64,000 nucleotides of DNA from Aerococcus sp. (GTDB taxonomy: Bacteria; Bacillota; Bacilli; Lactobacillales; Aerococcaceae), in contig JAUMZL010000002.1 in the NCBI GenBank assembly GCA_030528155.1, positions 62,001 through 126,000 of the forward strand, in the 5' to 3' direction. The notes under the pieces are model-generated. The model was not told the DNA's origin. It saw only the letters and a list, made by a program, of their open reading frames with translations, and made no database searches. A program made the translations under genes and the position numbers. Positions 1-9,110 of the stretch are shown here, piece by piece. Each line of letters begins with the position of its first letter. Position 1 is the first letter of the stretch.

Positions 1-128
1 TAATCCTGAACGGCTTCCAACAATTTGGTGAAATCATGCACCTGGTTGGTTTCAGCAAGGATTTCATGAGCGACTTCAATCATTGAGAGCTCGTTTTTAT
101 TTTGGTGATCTAAACGCTGTAAATTCAC
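1..128 (-). CDS. rpoE: RNA polymerase delta subunit, N-terminal part (cut by window edge)
   Basis: About 42 codons read into the left window edge, so the gene is partial. The peptide begins VNLQRLDHQNKNELSMIEVA and matches the HARE-HTH domain that opens the delta subunit of Bacillota RNA polymerase, which promotes promoter release and enzyme recycling. GTG at 128 is preferred because an AAGGAAGG ribosome site lies 8 bases upstream; a second in-frame GTG at 134 sits too close to it. Delta is restricted to Bacillota, which supports the organism call. Its acidic C-terminal tail lies outside the window. Confidence 0.8.
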   Translation of the reverse strand, partial: MNLQRLDHQNKNELSMIEVAHEILAETNQVHDFTKLLEAVQD

Positions 129-185
129 TGACACAGCCTTCCTTTCCGCATTATCCTAAATAAACTCCCTATCATTCTACACTAC

Positions 186-629
186 TTACGAACGATATTT
201 CAATTCTAATCCGTATTTCCCAAGTTCAGCCCCATTCGCATGGTTGAGCGTATAGTTGCAGATGATGCGACCACTGCCTGGTTTTTGTTCTTCATGTTTG
301 AACTGGGCGACTTCGGCATACAGCTCAATTTGATAACCCTCTGCCAAGGTATAATGCACGCGGTTTTCGCTCTTAGTAAGGAGCGGCAACTGACTAACGA
401 GTTCTTTACTGCTGCGGCGGATAACCATACCATCGCCGGGAATAATCTTGATCCGCACATCGACAGTCTGCCCTGCATTTTCCTCTTGATATTCGAGGTA
501 GAGGGCTTGCCGCATCTGATAGTACTTGCCTGCTACTTCAAAATTCACCTGTTCTGTTTCTCCAGCCTGCACCATTTCATTGTGCCCATGAATAGTGATT
601 GGCTGTGGTTTCATAATGTGACGTGACAC
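186..629 (-). CDS. DUF1934 family (YwiB-like) beta-barrel protein
   Basis: This protein of about 147 residues resembles the DUF1934/YwiB family of small calycin-like beta barrels, common in Bacillota next to rpoE or argS; no reaction is known for it. Visible features are the start region PQPITIHGHNE, alternating beta-strand patterns and a C-terminal GKYGLELKYRS. An in-frame ATG at 638 abuts the AGAAAGG site directly, so GTG at 629, nine bases further on, is the better start. It lies just upstream of rpoE on the same strand (about 57 bases), so the two may be co-transcribed. Confidence 0.65.
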   Translation of the reverse strand: MSRHIMKPQPITIHGHNEMVQAGETEQVNFEVAGKYYQMRQALYLEYQEENAGQTVDVRIKIIPGDGMVIRRSSKELVSQLPLLTKSENRVHYTLAEGYQIELYAEVAQFKHEEQKPGSGRIICNYTLNHANGAELGKYGLELKYRS

Positions 630-782
630 GACATCCATCCTTTCTATTTACTGTTGATTCATTTTACTGTTTTGCAATTTCCGTGATAAAATACGCTCGA
701 TTAGAGGGAGTCTTCTCCCTTCTGCCGCTACAAGCAAACTATGCTATACTAAACCCGCTTAGATGGAAAGGATTTCAATTGC

Positions 783-1622
783 ATGTTACTCAAAGAGGTT
801 ATTACCACTGATCACGCCCCTTATACATTGGGTGTCATCGAGCGGTTCGAAACACAAGCGTCCATTCAGGAAACGTTCGCTATTGATGATACGATTCTCC
901 ACCAGATGAATGCAGGAAAATTCCCTTTTCCGGTGGCGCTCCATTTCTGGCCTACTGAGCCTGTTGTCTTTCTCGGGATGCAGGATACGCGTATCCCGCA
1001 TTTTAAGGCAGGCGTGGACGTCCTCAAACGCGCCGGTTACACCCCTGTAATTCGGCCAGCGGGGGGACTGGCGGTAGTAGGCGACCCTGAGGTGATCAAT
1101 TTCACCCTATTGTTCCACGCTACAGCCAAGAAGCCGGATATTTTCCAAGCGTATCAAGTCGTCGTCACGCTATTAAACGCGCTCGTTAAACCATATGGCG
1201 AAGCATTCAGCGCTGGCGAAGTGAAAACTTCCTACTGCCCAGGAAAGTATGATTTGAGCCTGCATGGTAAAAAAATTGCCGGTCTGGCCCAACGTCGCGT
1301 AGGGAATGCGATTGGTTTATATGTTTATCTCTCCATTGCCGGTGATCAATATCACCGTGGCGCCTTGATCCGTGATTTCTATCGCCAAGGCATCCAGGGC
1401 GAACCTACCAAACTTAACTATCCTAATGTTGATCCTGATAGCATGGCGAACCTCAGCGCAACGATTCCAAATTTCGCTACCACCCGCCAGTTTATCGACC
1501 AACTGTTAGCTACCTATCAGGCCATAGAGGGAAGTAAGATCGAACATTTCTCCCTGAGCGATGCGGCACTAGCCCGACACATCGAAGCCATGGCGCGCCG
1601 CAATGAACGGCTGCATGACTAA
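783..1622 (+). CDS. lipL: octanoyl-[GcvH]:protein N-octanoyltransferase
   Basis: LipL moves octanoyl (or lipoyl) groups from GcvH to E2 subunits of 2-oxoacid dehydrogenases in the cytoplasm. The 279 residues have the biotin/lipoate transferase fold. RPAGGLAVVGDPEVINF starts near residue 91, and SYCPGKYDLSL carries the probable acyl-accepting cysteine at residue 152, close to Cys150 of the Bacillus enzyme. HGKKIAGLAQRR follows. The SYCPG motif and the absence of an ATP-binding lipoate-ligase extension favour LipL over LplA. GcvH is often linked to glycine metabolism, which fits the rest of the window, but no gcvH is seen here. An AAAGGA site lies a little far (about 12 bases) from ATG. Confidence 0.8.
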   Translation: MLLKEVITTDHAPYTLGVIERFETQASIQETFAIDDTILHQMNAGKFPFPVALHFWPTEPVVFLGMQDTRIPHFKAGVDVLKRAGYTPVIRPAGGLAVVGDPEVINFTLLFHATAKKPDIFQAYQVVVTLLNALVKPYGEAFSAGEVKTSYCPGKYDLSLHGKKIAGLAQRRVGNAIGLYVYLSIAGDQYHRGALIRDFYRQGIQGEPTKLNYPNVDPDSMANLSATIPNFATTRQFIDQLLATYQAIEGSKIEHFSLSDAALARHIEAMARRNERLHD

Positions 1623-1652
1623 CTCATCACTTATTTTAGAAAGGAAGCGGCT

Positions 1653-3017
1653 ATGTTAGTTGATCCTGAATTCGGCCGGATCCCCGAAAAAGTTTTTCGC
1701 GACCCGGTTCATAATTATATTCATATCGAACATCAGACGATTTTAGATCTGGTCAATACCAAGGAGTTTCAGCGTTTGCGCCGAGTAAAACAACTCGGTC
1801 CCAACAGTTTTTCCTTCCACGGAGCGATTCATAATCGGTTCGGTCACTGCCTCGGCGTGTACGAAGTGGCGCGTCGCATTTGTGATAATTTCCAACGTAA
1901 TTACCCTACTCAAGTGGCTGGTGATGGCTTGTGGGATGATCATGAACGGCTCACCACACTCTGTGCCGCTTTGTTGCATGACATCGGTCACGGCGCCTTT
2001 TCACATACGTTTGAGAAGATTTTCGGCACCGATCACGAAGCCATTACGCGCGAAATTATTTTAAATGAAGCGACGGAAGTTCACAAGATACTCGCTCAAG
2101 TCAACCCGCAATTTCCCAATGCCGTCGCAGCGGTGATTAACCACACCTATCCTAATCCACAGGTGGTGCAGTTGATTTCCAGCCAATGTGATGCTGACCG
2201 TATGGATTACCTGCTGCGCGATTCCTACTACACAGGTGTGAACTATGGCACTTTCGACATGACGCGGATTCTGCGTACCATGCGCCCTTACAAAGATGGC
2301 ATTATCTTCCGCTATGCCGGCATGCATGCGGTGGAGGACTACATCGTGAGTCGCTATCAAATGTACATGCAGGTCTACTTCCACCCCGCTTCGCGTGCGA
2401 TGGAAGTCATCCTCAATCGCTTGCTCGCGCGGGCCAATGATCTTTTTGCTGGCTCAGCGGATTTCTTTGAACGTTATTCACCGTTCTTAGTCCCATTTTT
2501 CCAAAACAACTGGACACTTGAGGACTACTTGCGCTTGGATGATGGAGTGATGGAAACGTACTTCCAGCAGTGGATTGCCTACAGCGACGATGCGATCCTA
2601 GTAGATCTCGCCAACCGCTTCATCAACCGTAAACCATTCAAATCCGTCATCTATGATCGCAATGACCAGGCAGCAACCGTCGATCAACTCAAGGAAAAAA
2701 TCGCCGCTCTTGGTTACGATATTCGTTACTATGTGGCCGACAATAGCAGTTTTGACCTGCCATACGATTTGTATCGTCCAACCCAGGAAAAACCGCGAAC
2801 CCAAATCGAATTGATCGAAAAAGACGGTACCTGCCGGGAACTATCCAAGGCAAGCCCATTAATCGAGGCGTTCACCGGCCAAGAACTGGGAGATGAGCGT
2901 ATTTTCTTCCCGAATGAACTCTATCCTGGCAAGAACCACGATCATATCAACCTCTTCGACCCTATTCTACAAGATATTCATAAAATGACGCGTGCCGGCA
3001 AACTGCGCACGTACTAA
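1653..3017 (+). CDS. HD-domain phosphohydrolase (YwfO / EF1143-like dNTPase)
   Basis: A 454-residue HD-superfamily protein. The metal ligands are visible in order: RFGHCLGVYEVARR near residue 61, then LLHDIGHGAFSHTFE near residue 107 (the HD doublet), and a later SSQCDADRMDYLLRD with an Asp. This pattern is that of the dGTPase-like YwfO group; the Enterococcus faecalis homologue EF1143 hydrolyses dNTPs. An AGAAAGGAAG site precedes ATG. It follows lipL by 30 bases on the same strand, so the two are probably one operon, as ywfL/ywfO neighbours are in other Bacillota. A hairpin terminator follows at once. Confidence 0.8.
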   Translation: MLVDPEFGRIPEKVFRDPVHNYIHIEHQTILDLVNTKEFQRLRRVKQLGPNSFSFHGAIHNRFGHCLGVYEVARRICDNFQRNYPTQVAGDGLWDDHERLTTLCAALLHDIGHGAFSHTFEKIFGTDHEAITREIILNEATEVHKILAQVNPQFPNAVAAVINHTYPNPQVVQLISSQCDADRMDYLLRDSYYTGVNYGTFDMTRILRTMRPYKDGIIFRYAGMHAVEDYIVSRYQMYMQVYFHPASRAMEVILNRLLARANDLFAGSADFFERYSPFLVPFFQNNWTLEDYLRLDDGVMETYFQQWIAYSDDAILVDLANRFINRKPFKSVIYDRNDQAATVDQLKEKIAALGYDIRYYVADNSSFDLPYDLYRPTQEKPRTQIELIEKDGTCRELSKASPLIEAFTGQELGDERIFFPNELYPGKNHDHINLFDPILQDIHKMTRAGKLRTY

Positions 3018-3018
3018 C

Positions 3019-3067
3019 AAAAATGCCGTATCTCTTACGCTTTCGTAAAAGATACGGCATTTTTCTC
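3019..3067. terminator. Bidirectional rho-independent terminator
   Basis: An inverted repeat pairs AAAATGCCGTATCT with its complement AGATACGGCATTTT around a short loop, flanked by A and T runs. It ends the lipL-HD operon and can also serve the convergent gene at 3078. Confidence 0.85.
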
Positions 3068-3077
3068 TTTGAATTCT

Positions 3078-3530
3078 CTACCCCTGCGTTTGTTGTTCAT
3101 AATCCTGATACAGACCGAGCAAGCGCTCTTCTGACGCAGGAAAAGCAGCAATCGCCCGTTCTACCAGCTGATGGTATTGCTCGGGGAGCGTCTTTTGCAT
3201 GCGACGCAAGGTGAGTTTCCCAAACATATGAAAGGCGCTATTGATCACTAAGAAATGAAACCCGGCCAATTGACTGAGGTCCTCTGCTAACAACAGATTA
3301 AGAATCTCGCGTTTGCGTCGGTCATTCAGATTACCACTGCTCTCCTGATCGAAACTGACTAACGCCATACGCAATCCAAGTTCTTGTTGATCGTCACCAA
3401 CCCATTCGCTGACTTCTTCAGCCGTAATACCGTTTTCTTTGAGTTTTAATGCAAATTGCAATTGTTTGTCGGGATCATCCATGCCTCGGAAAATAAATTG
3501 GGCGTCCATGCGATCCTTCAATGAAATCAT
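3078..3530 (-). CDS. Hypothetical protein, alpha-helical, 150 residues
   Basis: I do not recognise this family. The predicted protein has no signal peptide or membrane segment and is rich in charged and leucine residues in helical spacing (for example LTLRRMQKTLPEQYHQLV). A good GGGAGG ribosome site lies 7 bases before ATG, and the terminator region at 3019 follows its stop, so it looks like a real gene. It lies 98 bases downstream of the VWA/metallopeptidase gene on the same strand and may be the last gene of the MoxR-VWA operon, which would make it an accessory factor of that system. This role is inference from position only. Confidence 0.6.
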   Translation of the reverse strand: MISLKDRMDAQFIFRGMDDPDKQLQFALKLKENGITAEEVSEWVGDDQQELGLRMALVSFDQESSGNLNDRRKREILNLLLAEDLSQLAGFHFLVINSAFHMFGKLTLRRMQKTLPEQYHQLVERAIAAFPASEERLLGLYQDYEQQTQG

Positions 3531-3615
3531 CTGCTACCTCCCTCTTCTCTCTATAGCGCACTCCTGGCCATGGAGCGACTAGCTGTCATTATTATCCTAC
3601 CTCCAAAGATCTTCA

Positions 3616-5229
3616 CTACAGTCCGCCCTTCCATTTGTCATTCGGTTTCGCTAACCCGGATTTCACATATTTGGGGTCATTGATCAGCAGATAAGCGCGC
3701 CCAAACGATTCTACAGACAAGTCACTCAAACTGTCACCAACGAGCACCCAATACATATTGCGGTAACCATGACGCTTGAGGCTCCCCTCTGTTTCACCAA
3801 AGCCATCGGTGAAGTAGACACTGATCGAATTGTGATTATTGTATCCATGCTGACGCAACCATTCAAAGGCGGGGGTGAACTGTGTCCCGCCGCGTCCTTT
3901 GTACATGATGTTCGACATATCAACGGCATTCAATGCGTCCACACGCTTAATCTCATTATCGGTTTGAATCACCTTCACCGGCGAAGCGAGTTGCTGCGCA
4001 ATGTTTCTCAGCTCGCCAAGGATATATGCCAATTCCTCCTCGCTCATCGAAGCAGAGGTATCCACAAACGCCAACAATTCCACGCTGTGATCCACCTGGC
4101 GTCCCGAGAGATCGAGGCGCTCTGGCTGGCGACGATTCATGCGCTTCTTCGTCGCATGGTAGCCACGTGGCAAGCGCCCGAACCCTTGTTTAACGAGCCG
4201 GCGCCAATCCAGGGTAGGTGCTTTGTCAATGGCCTTAACGGCTTGTTCCACCCGACTGCCTAAATCACCGCGCTGGCGCTCATTGAGGTGCTGGTAGGCG
4301 TCTTTGATGGCTTGTTTGACCGTATTTTCCTGCAATTGGCGGTGATCACTGTCCGTTTGAAATTGATCGTGGCGCTCCTCATTTTGCAGGTCACGCGCAC
4401 CAATCGTCAAGGTGCCATTCTGGTCATTCGCCTGGTTGGTATCACCCTCATTCAGGCTCATTCCACCGGGCTTTTTCCCATCGCCCTCCTGATTGGCATT
4501 GGCTGACTCATTACCGAGCCCTGCTCCCGTGCTCGCTCCTTCGCCATTCTGTTCTTCCTCAGATTTGGCTTGTTCTTCGCGTGTGCGTTCTTCTTGCGCT
4601 GCCTGCTTCAATTCTGTGTAGTAGTAATATGAACTCTCAAATGGATCGAGCGCATGCCCAACCGTCTCTTCCACCTGTTCGAGCGTGACGCTCCCCTGTG
4701 GCATGTGATTGAGATTCTGGTTGATCTGTACGTCAGTTGCCAAACTCACCCACTCACGCCGCGTCGGATCTGCAATCGCACTCTGGTACGTATCCAAATG
4801 CTCAAAGAGTAAGTGAAAACACTCATGGCGAATCAAATCGCGCGCTTCTTGAGCCGATGCACATACTCCGATAAAGCGCAAAGCATTAATCCTAAGCACC
4901 AACTGATCATTTGTGTCAAAACCAATCATGGTCGGTGACTTGAGCGTGACATCCATTTCGCGCTGGCAATGTGCCAATAGATTCGCAAAAAAAGGATCCG
5001 TTCCGCTACCAAGGTGATGATTATCATTGCGAAAGCTGAAAATCAGACTACCGATGAGTCCTTCGACAAAAGCCGCCGTTTGTTGGTCAAACGCTGCCTG
5101 TTCGATAGCGGAGGGCGCCCGCAAAACATCGACCATTTCCCCTTCTTCTTCACGTTGATCCAATAAGTACTCAGAATAGATATTCTTGAGTCGTTGAAAT
5201 TGAATAGGCAATGTTTCTGTGTTTGCCAT
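3616..5229 (-). CDS. Putative metallopeptidase plus VWA domain protein (DUF2201-like)
   Basis: A 537-residue protein with two parts. The N-terminal part holds a zinc-peptidase-like HExxH in IRHECFHLLFEH near residue 150. A low-complexity Gln/Asn/Glu/Gly linker spans roughly residues 225-300. The C-terminal part is a von Willebrand A-like fold with the metal-site motif FVDTSASMSEEE near residue 390 and later ISVYFTDGFGETEG. This combination is typical of the VWA partner of a MoxR ATPase, and the MoxR gene lies 15 bases upstream on the same strand. ATG at 5229 is chosen (AAGGGGG 7 bases before) over the GTG one codon earlier. Such pairs are thought to act as chaperones that insert cofactors or remodel targets; the target here is unknown. 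Confidence 0.75.
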   Translation of the reverse strand: MANTETLPIQFQRLKNIYSEYLLDQREEEGEMVDVLRAPSAIEQAAFDQQTAAFVEGLIGSLIFSFRNDNHHLGSGTDPFFANLLAHCQREMDVTLKSPTMIGFDTNDQLVLRINALRFIGVCASAQEARDLIRHECFHLLFEHLDTYQSAIADPTRREWVSLATDVQINQNLNHMPQGSVTLEQVEETVGHALDPFESSYYYYTELKQAAQEERTREEQAKSEEEQNGEGASTGAGLGNESANANQEGDGKKPGGMSLNEGDTNQANDQNGTLTIGARDLQNEERHDQFQTDSDHRQLQENTVKQAIKDAYQHLNERQRGDLGSRVEQAVKAIDKAPTLDWRRLVKQGFGRLPRGYHATKKRMNRRQPERLDLSGRQVDHSVELLAFVDTSASMSEEELAYILGELRNIAQQLASPVKVIQTDNEIKRVDALNAVDMSNIMYKGRGGTQFTPAFEWLRQHGYNNHNSISVYFTDGFGETEGSLKRHGYRNMYWVLVGDSLSDLSVESFGRAYLLINDPKYVKSGLAKPNDKWKGGL

Positions 5230-5243
5230 CACACTGCCCCCTT

Positions 5244-6449
5244 TTACAATTCACTCAAGTAGCTTTGGTTATTCGCCAGCACCATCTCATAAAGTCCCGT
5301 GATCGAATGACCGTCACTATCTTCCCGATAGAGCGTGTCGCTGAATTCTTCATAGGCCGCATGTTTCGGATCATCATCGGCAAATTTTTGATTGACTAGT
5401 TGATAGAGGAAGGCAGCGAAAGTCTCCTTATTGACCTGTTTCAGCAATTCGACGTAACGCGAAGCCACCGCAATGTCCGTGCGAGCCGTTTCATCATTCA
5501 CAATATGATGGAGCAGATCTAAAATGACCTGTTTCTTCCGAATCTCCGCCATATCAGCAAACGTCCGCAATAACTCCGCCGTATTGGTCGTCCCTGTCTG
5601 GCTCAGAAATTCATCTGCCGTGATATAAGTATAGTCCCCGGTAATCCGTTCAAATAACGCTTCACCATAATGTTCCCCAATCGACCCTTGGATGCCCTCA
5701 AGCAAGTACGGAGCTAGGGCCGGATCCTGGATGTTAAGCCCTTGATCAATCAATTGATAGATAAAGGTCGACACCCGTTCATAGGCGCGCGGGGTAGGGT
5801 TTTTGTCCTTAGATTCATCCACCACGAGGAAAGCTTCCTCACCGCTTTCACTAAGAAAAGCGCTAACCCCTGGATAAATGCGAGGACGTCCATTCACCCA
5901 CGTGTTGGCATAATTCTCTAACCAATCCGTTAAATCCGCACGCATACGGATGCGCATCGTGCGGTCATTAATCGCTGCATCCCCGGCTGTAGTCGCATAG
6001 TCGCTCGCCTCAAAGCCTTCGATGTCACTGCTAGGGTTCATCGCTAACACCAGGTAACAATTTTTAGGCAGATGAGTGCCCATCACTTCGCGCTGGAGCA
6101 CGAGGTTCATCAATTCTGCCTGCACCTGAACGCTCGCCCGGTTAAACTCATCGAGGAATAGAATTGCCCCTTGATCAGGATGCGCCTCGCAAAAAGCCAT
6201 AATATCCACCAAAGCTTCATTCAAAATATAAATCACGCGGTCATCCGCAATTCTAGGAAACGCCAAATCCCCCTCTTGCAGGAGCGAACAAGTTAATTCC
6301 CGATAGAAATAGTCTTTTTCTTCAGCAATTCCTCGCACTAGTTGTGATTTCCCAATGCCGGCATGCCCGACAATACAGGTAACGAGATCCGTATTTTCAA
6401 TAGTGGCAAGCAGCCCTGCTTTAACCGTACTAAACTTTAAGCCCTTCAT
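5244..6449 (-). CDS. MoxR-type AAA+ ATPase
   Basis: A 401-residue AAA+ ATPase. Walker A is GHAGIGKSQLV near residue 30, Walker B is AILFLDEFNRA, and sensor-1-like VLAMNPSSD follows. The lid region contains NDRTMRIRMRADL. The reading frame stays open about 70 codons further upstream, but MKGLKFSTVK at 6449 has a GAGGAGT site about 11 bases upstream, and the extension would run into the divergent gene's control region, so the shorter start is preferred. It forms an operon with the VWA/metallopeptidase gene; MoxR-VWA pairs act together in protein maturation. The actual client is not evident from neighbours. Confidence 0.8.
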   Translation of the reverse strand: MKGLKFSTVKAGLLATIENTDLVTCIVGHAGIGKSQLVRGIAEEKDYFYRELTCSLLQEGDLAFPRIADDRVIYILNEALVDIMAFCEAHPDQGAILFLDEFNRASVQVQAELMNLVLQREVMGTHLPKNCYLVLAMNPSSDIEGFEASDYATTAGDAAINDRTMRIRMRADLTDWLENYANTWVNGRPRIYPGVSAFLSESGEEAFLVVDESKDKNPTPRAYERVSTFIYQLIDQGLNIQDPALAPYLLEGIQGSIGEHYGEALFERITGDYTYITADEFLSQTGTTNTAELLRTFADMAEIRKKQVILDLLHHIVNDETARTDIAVASRYVELLKQVNKETFAAFLYQLVNQKFADDDPKHAAYEEFSDTLYREDSDGHSITGLYEMVLANNQSYLSEL

Positions 6450-6648
6450 TATAAATAAACACTCCTCATGCTTCGTAGATCGGTCAGATAAAACCTTTTC
6501 ATTCTTTGAGTATAGCATAATTTCCCTATTTCTCTTGCAAAGCTTGCATAAGGTTGGATGCATTTTTTCCGCGCTTAAGCTAGAATAGTCATTGTAATCG
6601 CCTGGATAATCAATCCAGACATCATCTTGCTTGAAGGAGGACTTCTTC

Positions 6649-7827
6649 TTGGAAAAACGTCTCACAAAACGCGAAAAAGCTTGGCAGATTGCCCGCGAAA
6701 ACCAAGCTCGGGCGCGCCAATTGAAACAGCCCTGGCGCCATTATTTCTTTCAATGCCAAGCTTACTTATATATTGAAGCAGATCTCACCTATGACAATGA
6801 ACAATATCTAAAGCATCTGATCGACCATTTAGAAGACGCTCAGGCTTTCGATAGCCATCCTGATTTCTATCTGCATGCGGATCCGGATGCGTATGCGCGC
6901 TTTATTCTGCGCAAAACCAAGGCTCCGCGCTTCGATGAAAAGCTCGGCAGTTCTTTCCCTACGTTGATGCTATTTATCGGCGTCACATTCCTGCTGTACT
7001 CGTTCTTCATCGCCATTCGCGGTTGGCAACTGCATCATACCTTTGTCGCTGCCATTAATATGCCCGTCCCGATCAGTCTACTCGGTCTGCCACTCCAGGT
7101 CGTGCTCGCGATGGTATTGATTTTCCTCGTGATGGAATTCATCCACCAATCCGCATATGGCACAGAATGGCGCAAATTGCCGAATCTCCTGCTGCTGTTG
7201 GGGGGGATTTTTATGGGCGTGCTCTTTATTTTCGTTCCCTATCTGTCCCTTTCCTACCAGGTGTTTATCTTCAATGTCCCGGTCTGGCTCATCTGGGGGA
7301 TGGCGCTGATTTACGGTGTGACGCAATTCTTGCAGACGCGCTTTGCCATCACCGAGCGCCTGGAACAAGCGATCGCTAAGCGAGCAGCCACCTCCGCCAC
7401 CAAAAAAGCAGCCCAGTCTGCTACTGATAACAAACACACACCAACGGAACGCAAAATAACAGCAAAAGACGCGCCAGTTGCCGAAAAAGACACAGGGAAC
7501 GTGCTGACGACTGAAGAAAACAAAAAGGCTGAAGAAAAAACGCCGCTTACTGAAAAAGGCGAGAAAAAAGCTGATTCAACTACGAAAAAACGACACTGGT
7601 GGTCTTTCTCCAAAAGAAAAAAGACTACTGCCAAGTCAGCTAGCGCTCCAAATGAAGACAATGACCCAAAAGTAACAGCGATGGAGCCAAAAGCCGAAGA
7701 AACAACGCGCGAAAGTAAAAATACGACACCAAATTCTAAGGCCGAACGCCAACGCCGTGTGATGGGCAAGGCAACAGAGACAACAATGGATGCCAGCAAC
7801 GAACAAGAGGCTACGGATAAAGACTAA
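6649..7827 (+). CDS. Membrane protein with charged C-terminal tail (possibly DUF1129-like)
   Basis: A 392-residue protein. After a soluble N-terminal part of about 95 residues rich in Arg/Gln come four hydrophobic segments (for example FPTLMLFIGVTFLLYSFFIA, LPLQVVLAMVLIFLVMEFI, LLLLGGIFMGVLFIFVPYL, VFIFNVPVWLIWGMALIYGV). A long Lys/Glu/Thr/Ala-rich tail of about 140 residues follows. TTG at 6649 is taken as start because AAGGAGG lies 8 bases upstream; an earlier in-frame TTG overlaps that site. The arrangement resembles DUF1129-type membrane proteins of lactobacilli, but this is uncertain. It is divergent from moxR. No function is known. Confidence 0.65.
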   Translation: MEKRLTKREKAWQIARENQARARQLKQPWRHYFFQCQAYLYIEADLTYDNEQYLKHLIDHLEDAQAFDSHPDFYLHADPDAYARFILRKTKAPRFDEKLGSSFPTLMLFIGVTFLLYSFFIAIRGWQLHHTFVAAINMPVPISLLGLPLQVVLAMVLIFLVMEFIHQSAYGTEWRKLPNLLLLLGGIFMGVLFIFVPYLSLSYQVFIFNVPVWLIWGMALIYGVTQFLQTRFAITERLEQAIAKRAATSATKKAAQSATDNKHTPTERKITAKDAPVAEKDTGNVLTTEENKKAEEKTPLTEKGEKKADSTTKKRHWWSFSKRKKTTAKSASAPNEDNDPKVTAMEPKAEETTRESKNTTPNSKAERQRRVMGKATETTMDASNEQEATDKD

Positions 7828-7951
7828 CCCAACCGTATCGTATCTATGGTCTTAGCGCGATGGCAAGCAACTTAAGTCACTTTTCCACAGCAGTTATTGG
7901 ATAACTAAATCATTCAATAGCTCACTTGCACAAAGCGAAGGGAGTTCAAAT

Positions 7952-9049
7952 ATGAAAATAGCGATTATCGGCGGTGGCATTGTCGGTTCCGTTGCCGCTT
8001 TTTACCTCAGCCAAACCGAACATGAGATCACGCTTTTCGATGAGGGGACTGGTCAAGCTACCAAAGCAGCAGCTGGTATTATCTGTCCGTGGTTTTCTAA
8101 GCGGCGCAATCAGGCATGGTACCAGCTTGCCAATAAAGGCGCGCATTTCTTCCCTACTTTCCTCCATGACCTTGCTGAGCAGGGTATCCATTCCAATGCC
8201 TACCAACAACGAGAAACATGGTTAGTAAAGAAACGTCCTGATCAAATTGCCTCTCTCTACGCGTTCGTCAAACAGCGCCAACAGGAAGCTCCACTGATCC
8301 AAGAGGTAGTGATCCTCACCCCAAAAGAACAACGCGAGCGTCTCCCAGAATTCCACTATGATCATGAGGTGCTCTCCGTCAAAGGGGGAGCGGTGATCGA
8401 TGGCGCCTTACTCTGTTCAGATCTCCTCACAGCGGCGCAAGCCAATGGACTGCAGGTGCAAGCAACGCATGCCACTCTCTCACCTCAAGCTGCGCCTTTC
8501 CTCATCAACGGCACAGCATTTGAGCGCGTCATTGTGGCGGCAGGAGCGTGGCTACCCCACGTTTTATCTGAATTTCCCTGTGAGGTTGATATTGTCCCTC
8601 AAAAAGGACAGCTCGCCGTCTATCACAACCGTACAGAAACCAAAGATTGGCCTTTGATTATGCCGGAGAGTGCTGCGGATATTATTCCACATCCAGCTGG
8701 TACCCTCTACCTCGGCGCTACCCACGAGAAGAACGTTGGCTATGATCTCACCGTTGATGAGGCCGTGTTACACCCCCTCCTTGAAAGCGTTCAGGATTTT
8801 CTCCCTGATCTCGCTACGATGGCCTATGACGCCATCAAGGTGGGCACACGCGCCTACACTTCTGACTTCAGCCCGTTCTACGGCGAAGTGGCGCACTATC
8901 CACATTTATACGTCGCCAGTGGTTTGGGGGCAAGCGGATTAACGACTGGTCCTCTGATCGGTCATGAGTTGGCCAAATTGGCGTTGGATGAAATCCCAAC
9001 ATTACCGACCGAACCCTACCGCCCCGATCCTTATATTACTTTCAACTAA
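7952..9049 (+). CDS. FAD-dependent amine/amino-acid oxidoreductase (DAO family)
   Basis: A 365-residue enzyme of the DAO fold. The N-terminus IAIIGGGIVGSVAAFYLSQ is the dinucleotide-binding GxGxxG motif, followed by the FAD ribose acidic residue in LFDEGTGQATKAAAG. The C-terminal YVASGLGASGLTTGPLIG is the second FAD-binding stretch of D-amino acid/glycine oxidase-like enzymes. Substrate cannot be read from sequence; D-amino acids, glycine or sarcosine are the usual candidates. A sarcosine- or glycine-active enzyme would be interesting beside the glycine reductase genes at 51-61 kb, but the distance makes this only a suggestion. AAGCGAAGGGAG lies upstream of ATG, and a terminator follows. Confidence 0.75.
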   Translation: MKIAIIGGGIVGSVAAFYLSQTEHEITLFDEGTGQATKAAAGIICPWFSKRRNQAWYQLANKGAHFFPTFLHDLAEQGIHSNAYQQRETWLVKKRPDQIASLYAFVKQRQQEAPLIQEVVILTPKEQRERLPEFHYDHEVLSVKGGAVIDGALLCSDLLTAAQANGLQVQATHATLSPQAAPFLINGTAFERVIVAAGAWLPHVLSEFPCEVDIVPQKGQLAVYHNRTETKDWPLIMPESAADIIPHPAGTLYLGATHEKNVGYDLTVDEAVLHPLLESVQDFLPDLATMAYDAIKVGTRAYTSDFSPFYGEVAHYPHLYVASGLGASGLTTGPLIGHELAKLALDEIPTLPTEPYRPDPYITFN

Positions 9050-9100
9050 AAAACGCCACATCAACCTCTCCTAACGCGAGAAATTGATGTGGCGTTTTTT
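9048..9100. terminator. Rho-independent terminator between convergent genes
   Basis: AAAAACGCCACATCAA pairs with TTGATGTGGCGTTTTTT around a loop. It is placed immediately after the oxidoreductase stop and just before the mscL stop on the other strand, so it probably serves both. Confidence 0.85.
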
Positions 9101-9110
9101 ATATCAGCGC

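Noticed and set aside
7311..7799. A 162-residue minus-strand ORF over the membrane protein tail
   Set aside because: It is the antisense shadow of a Lys/Glu/Thr/Ala-rich coding stretch, with no ribosome site.
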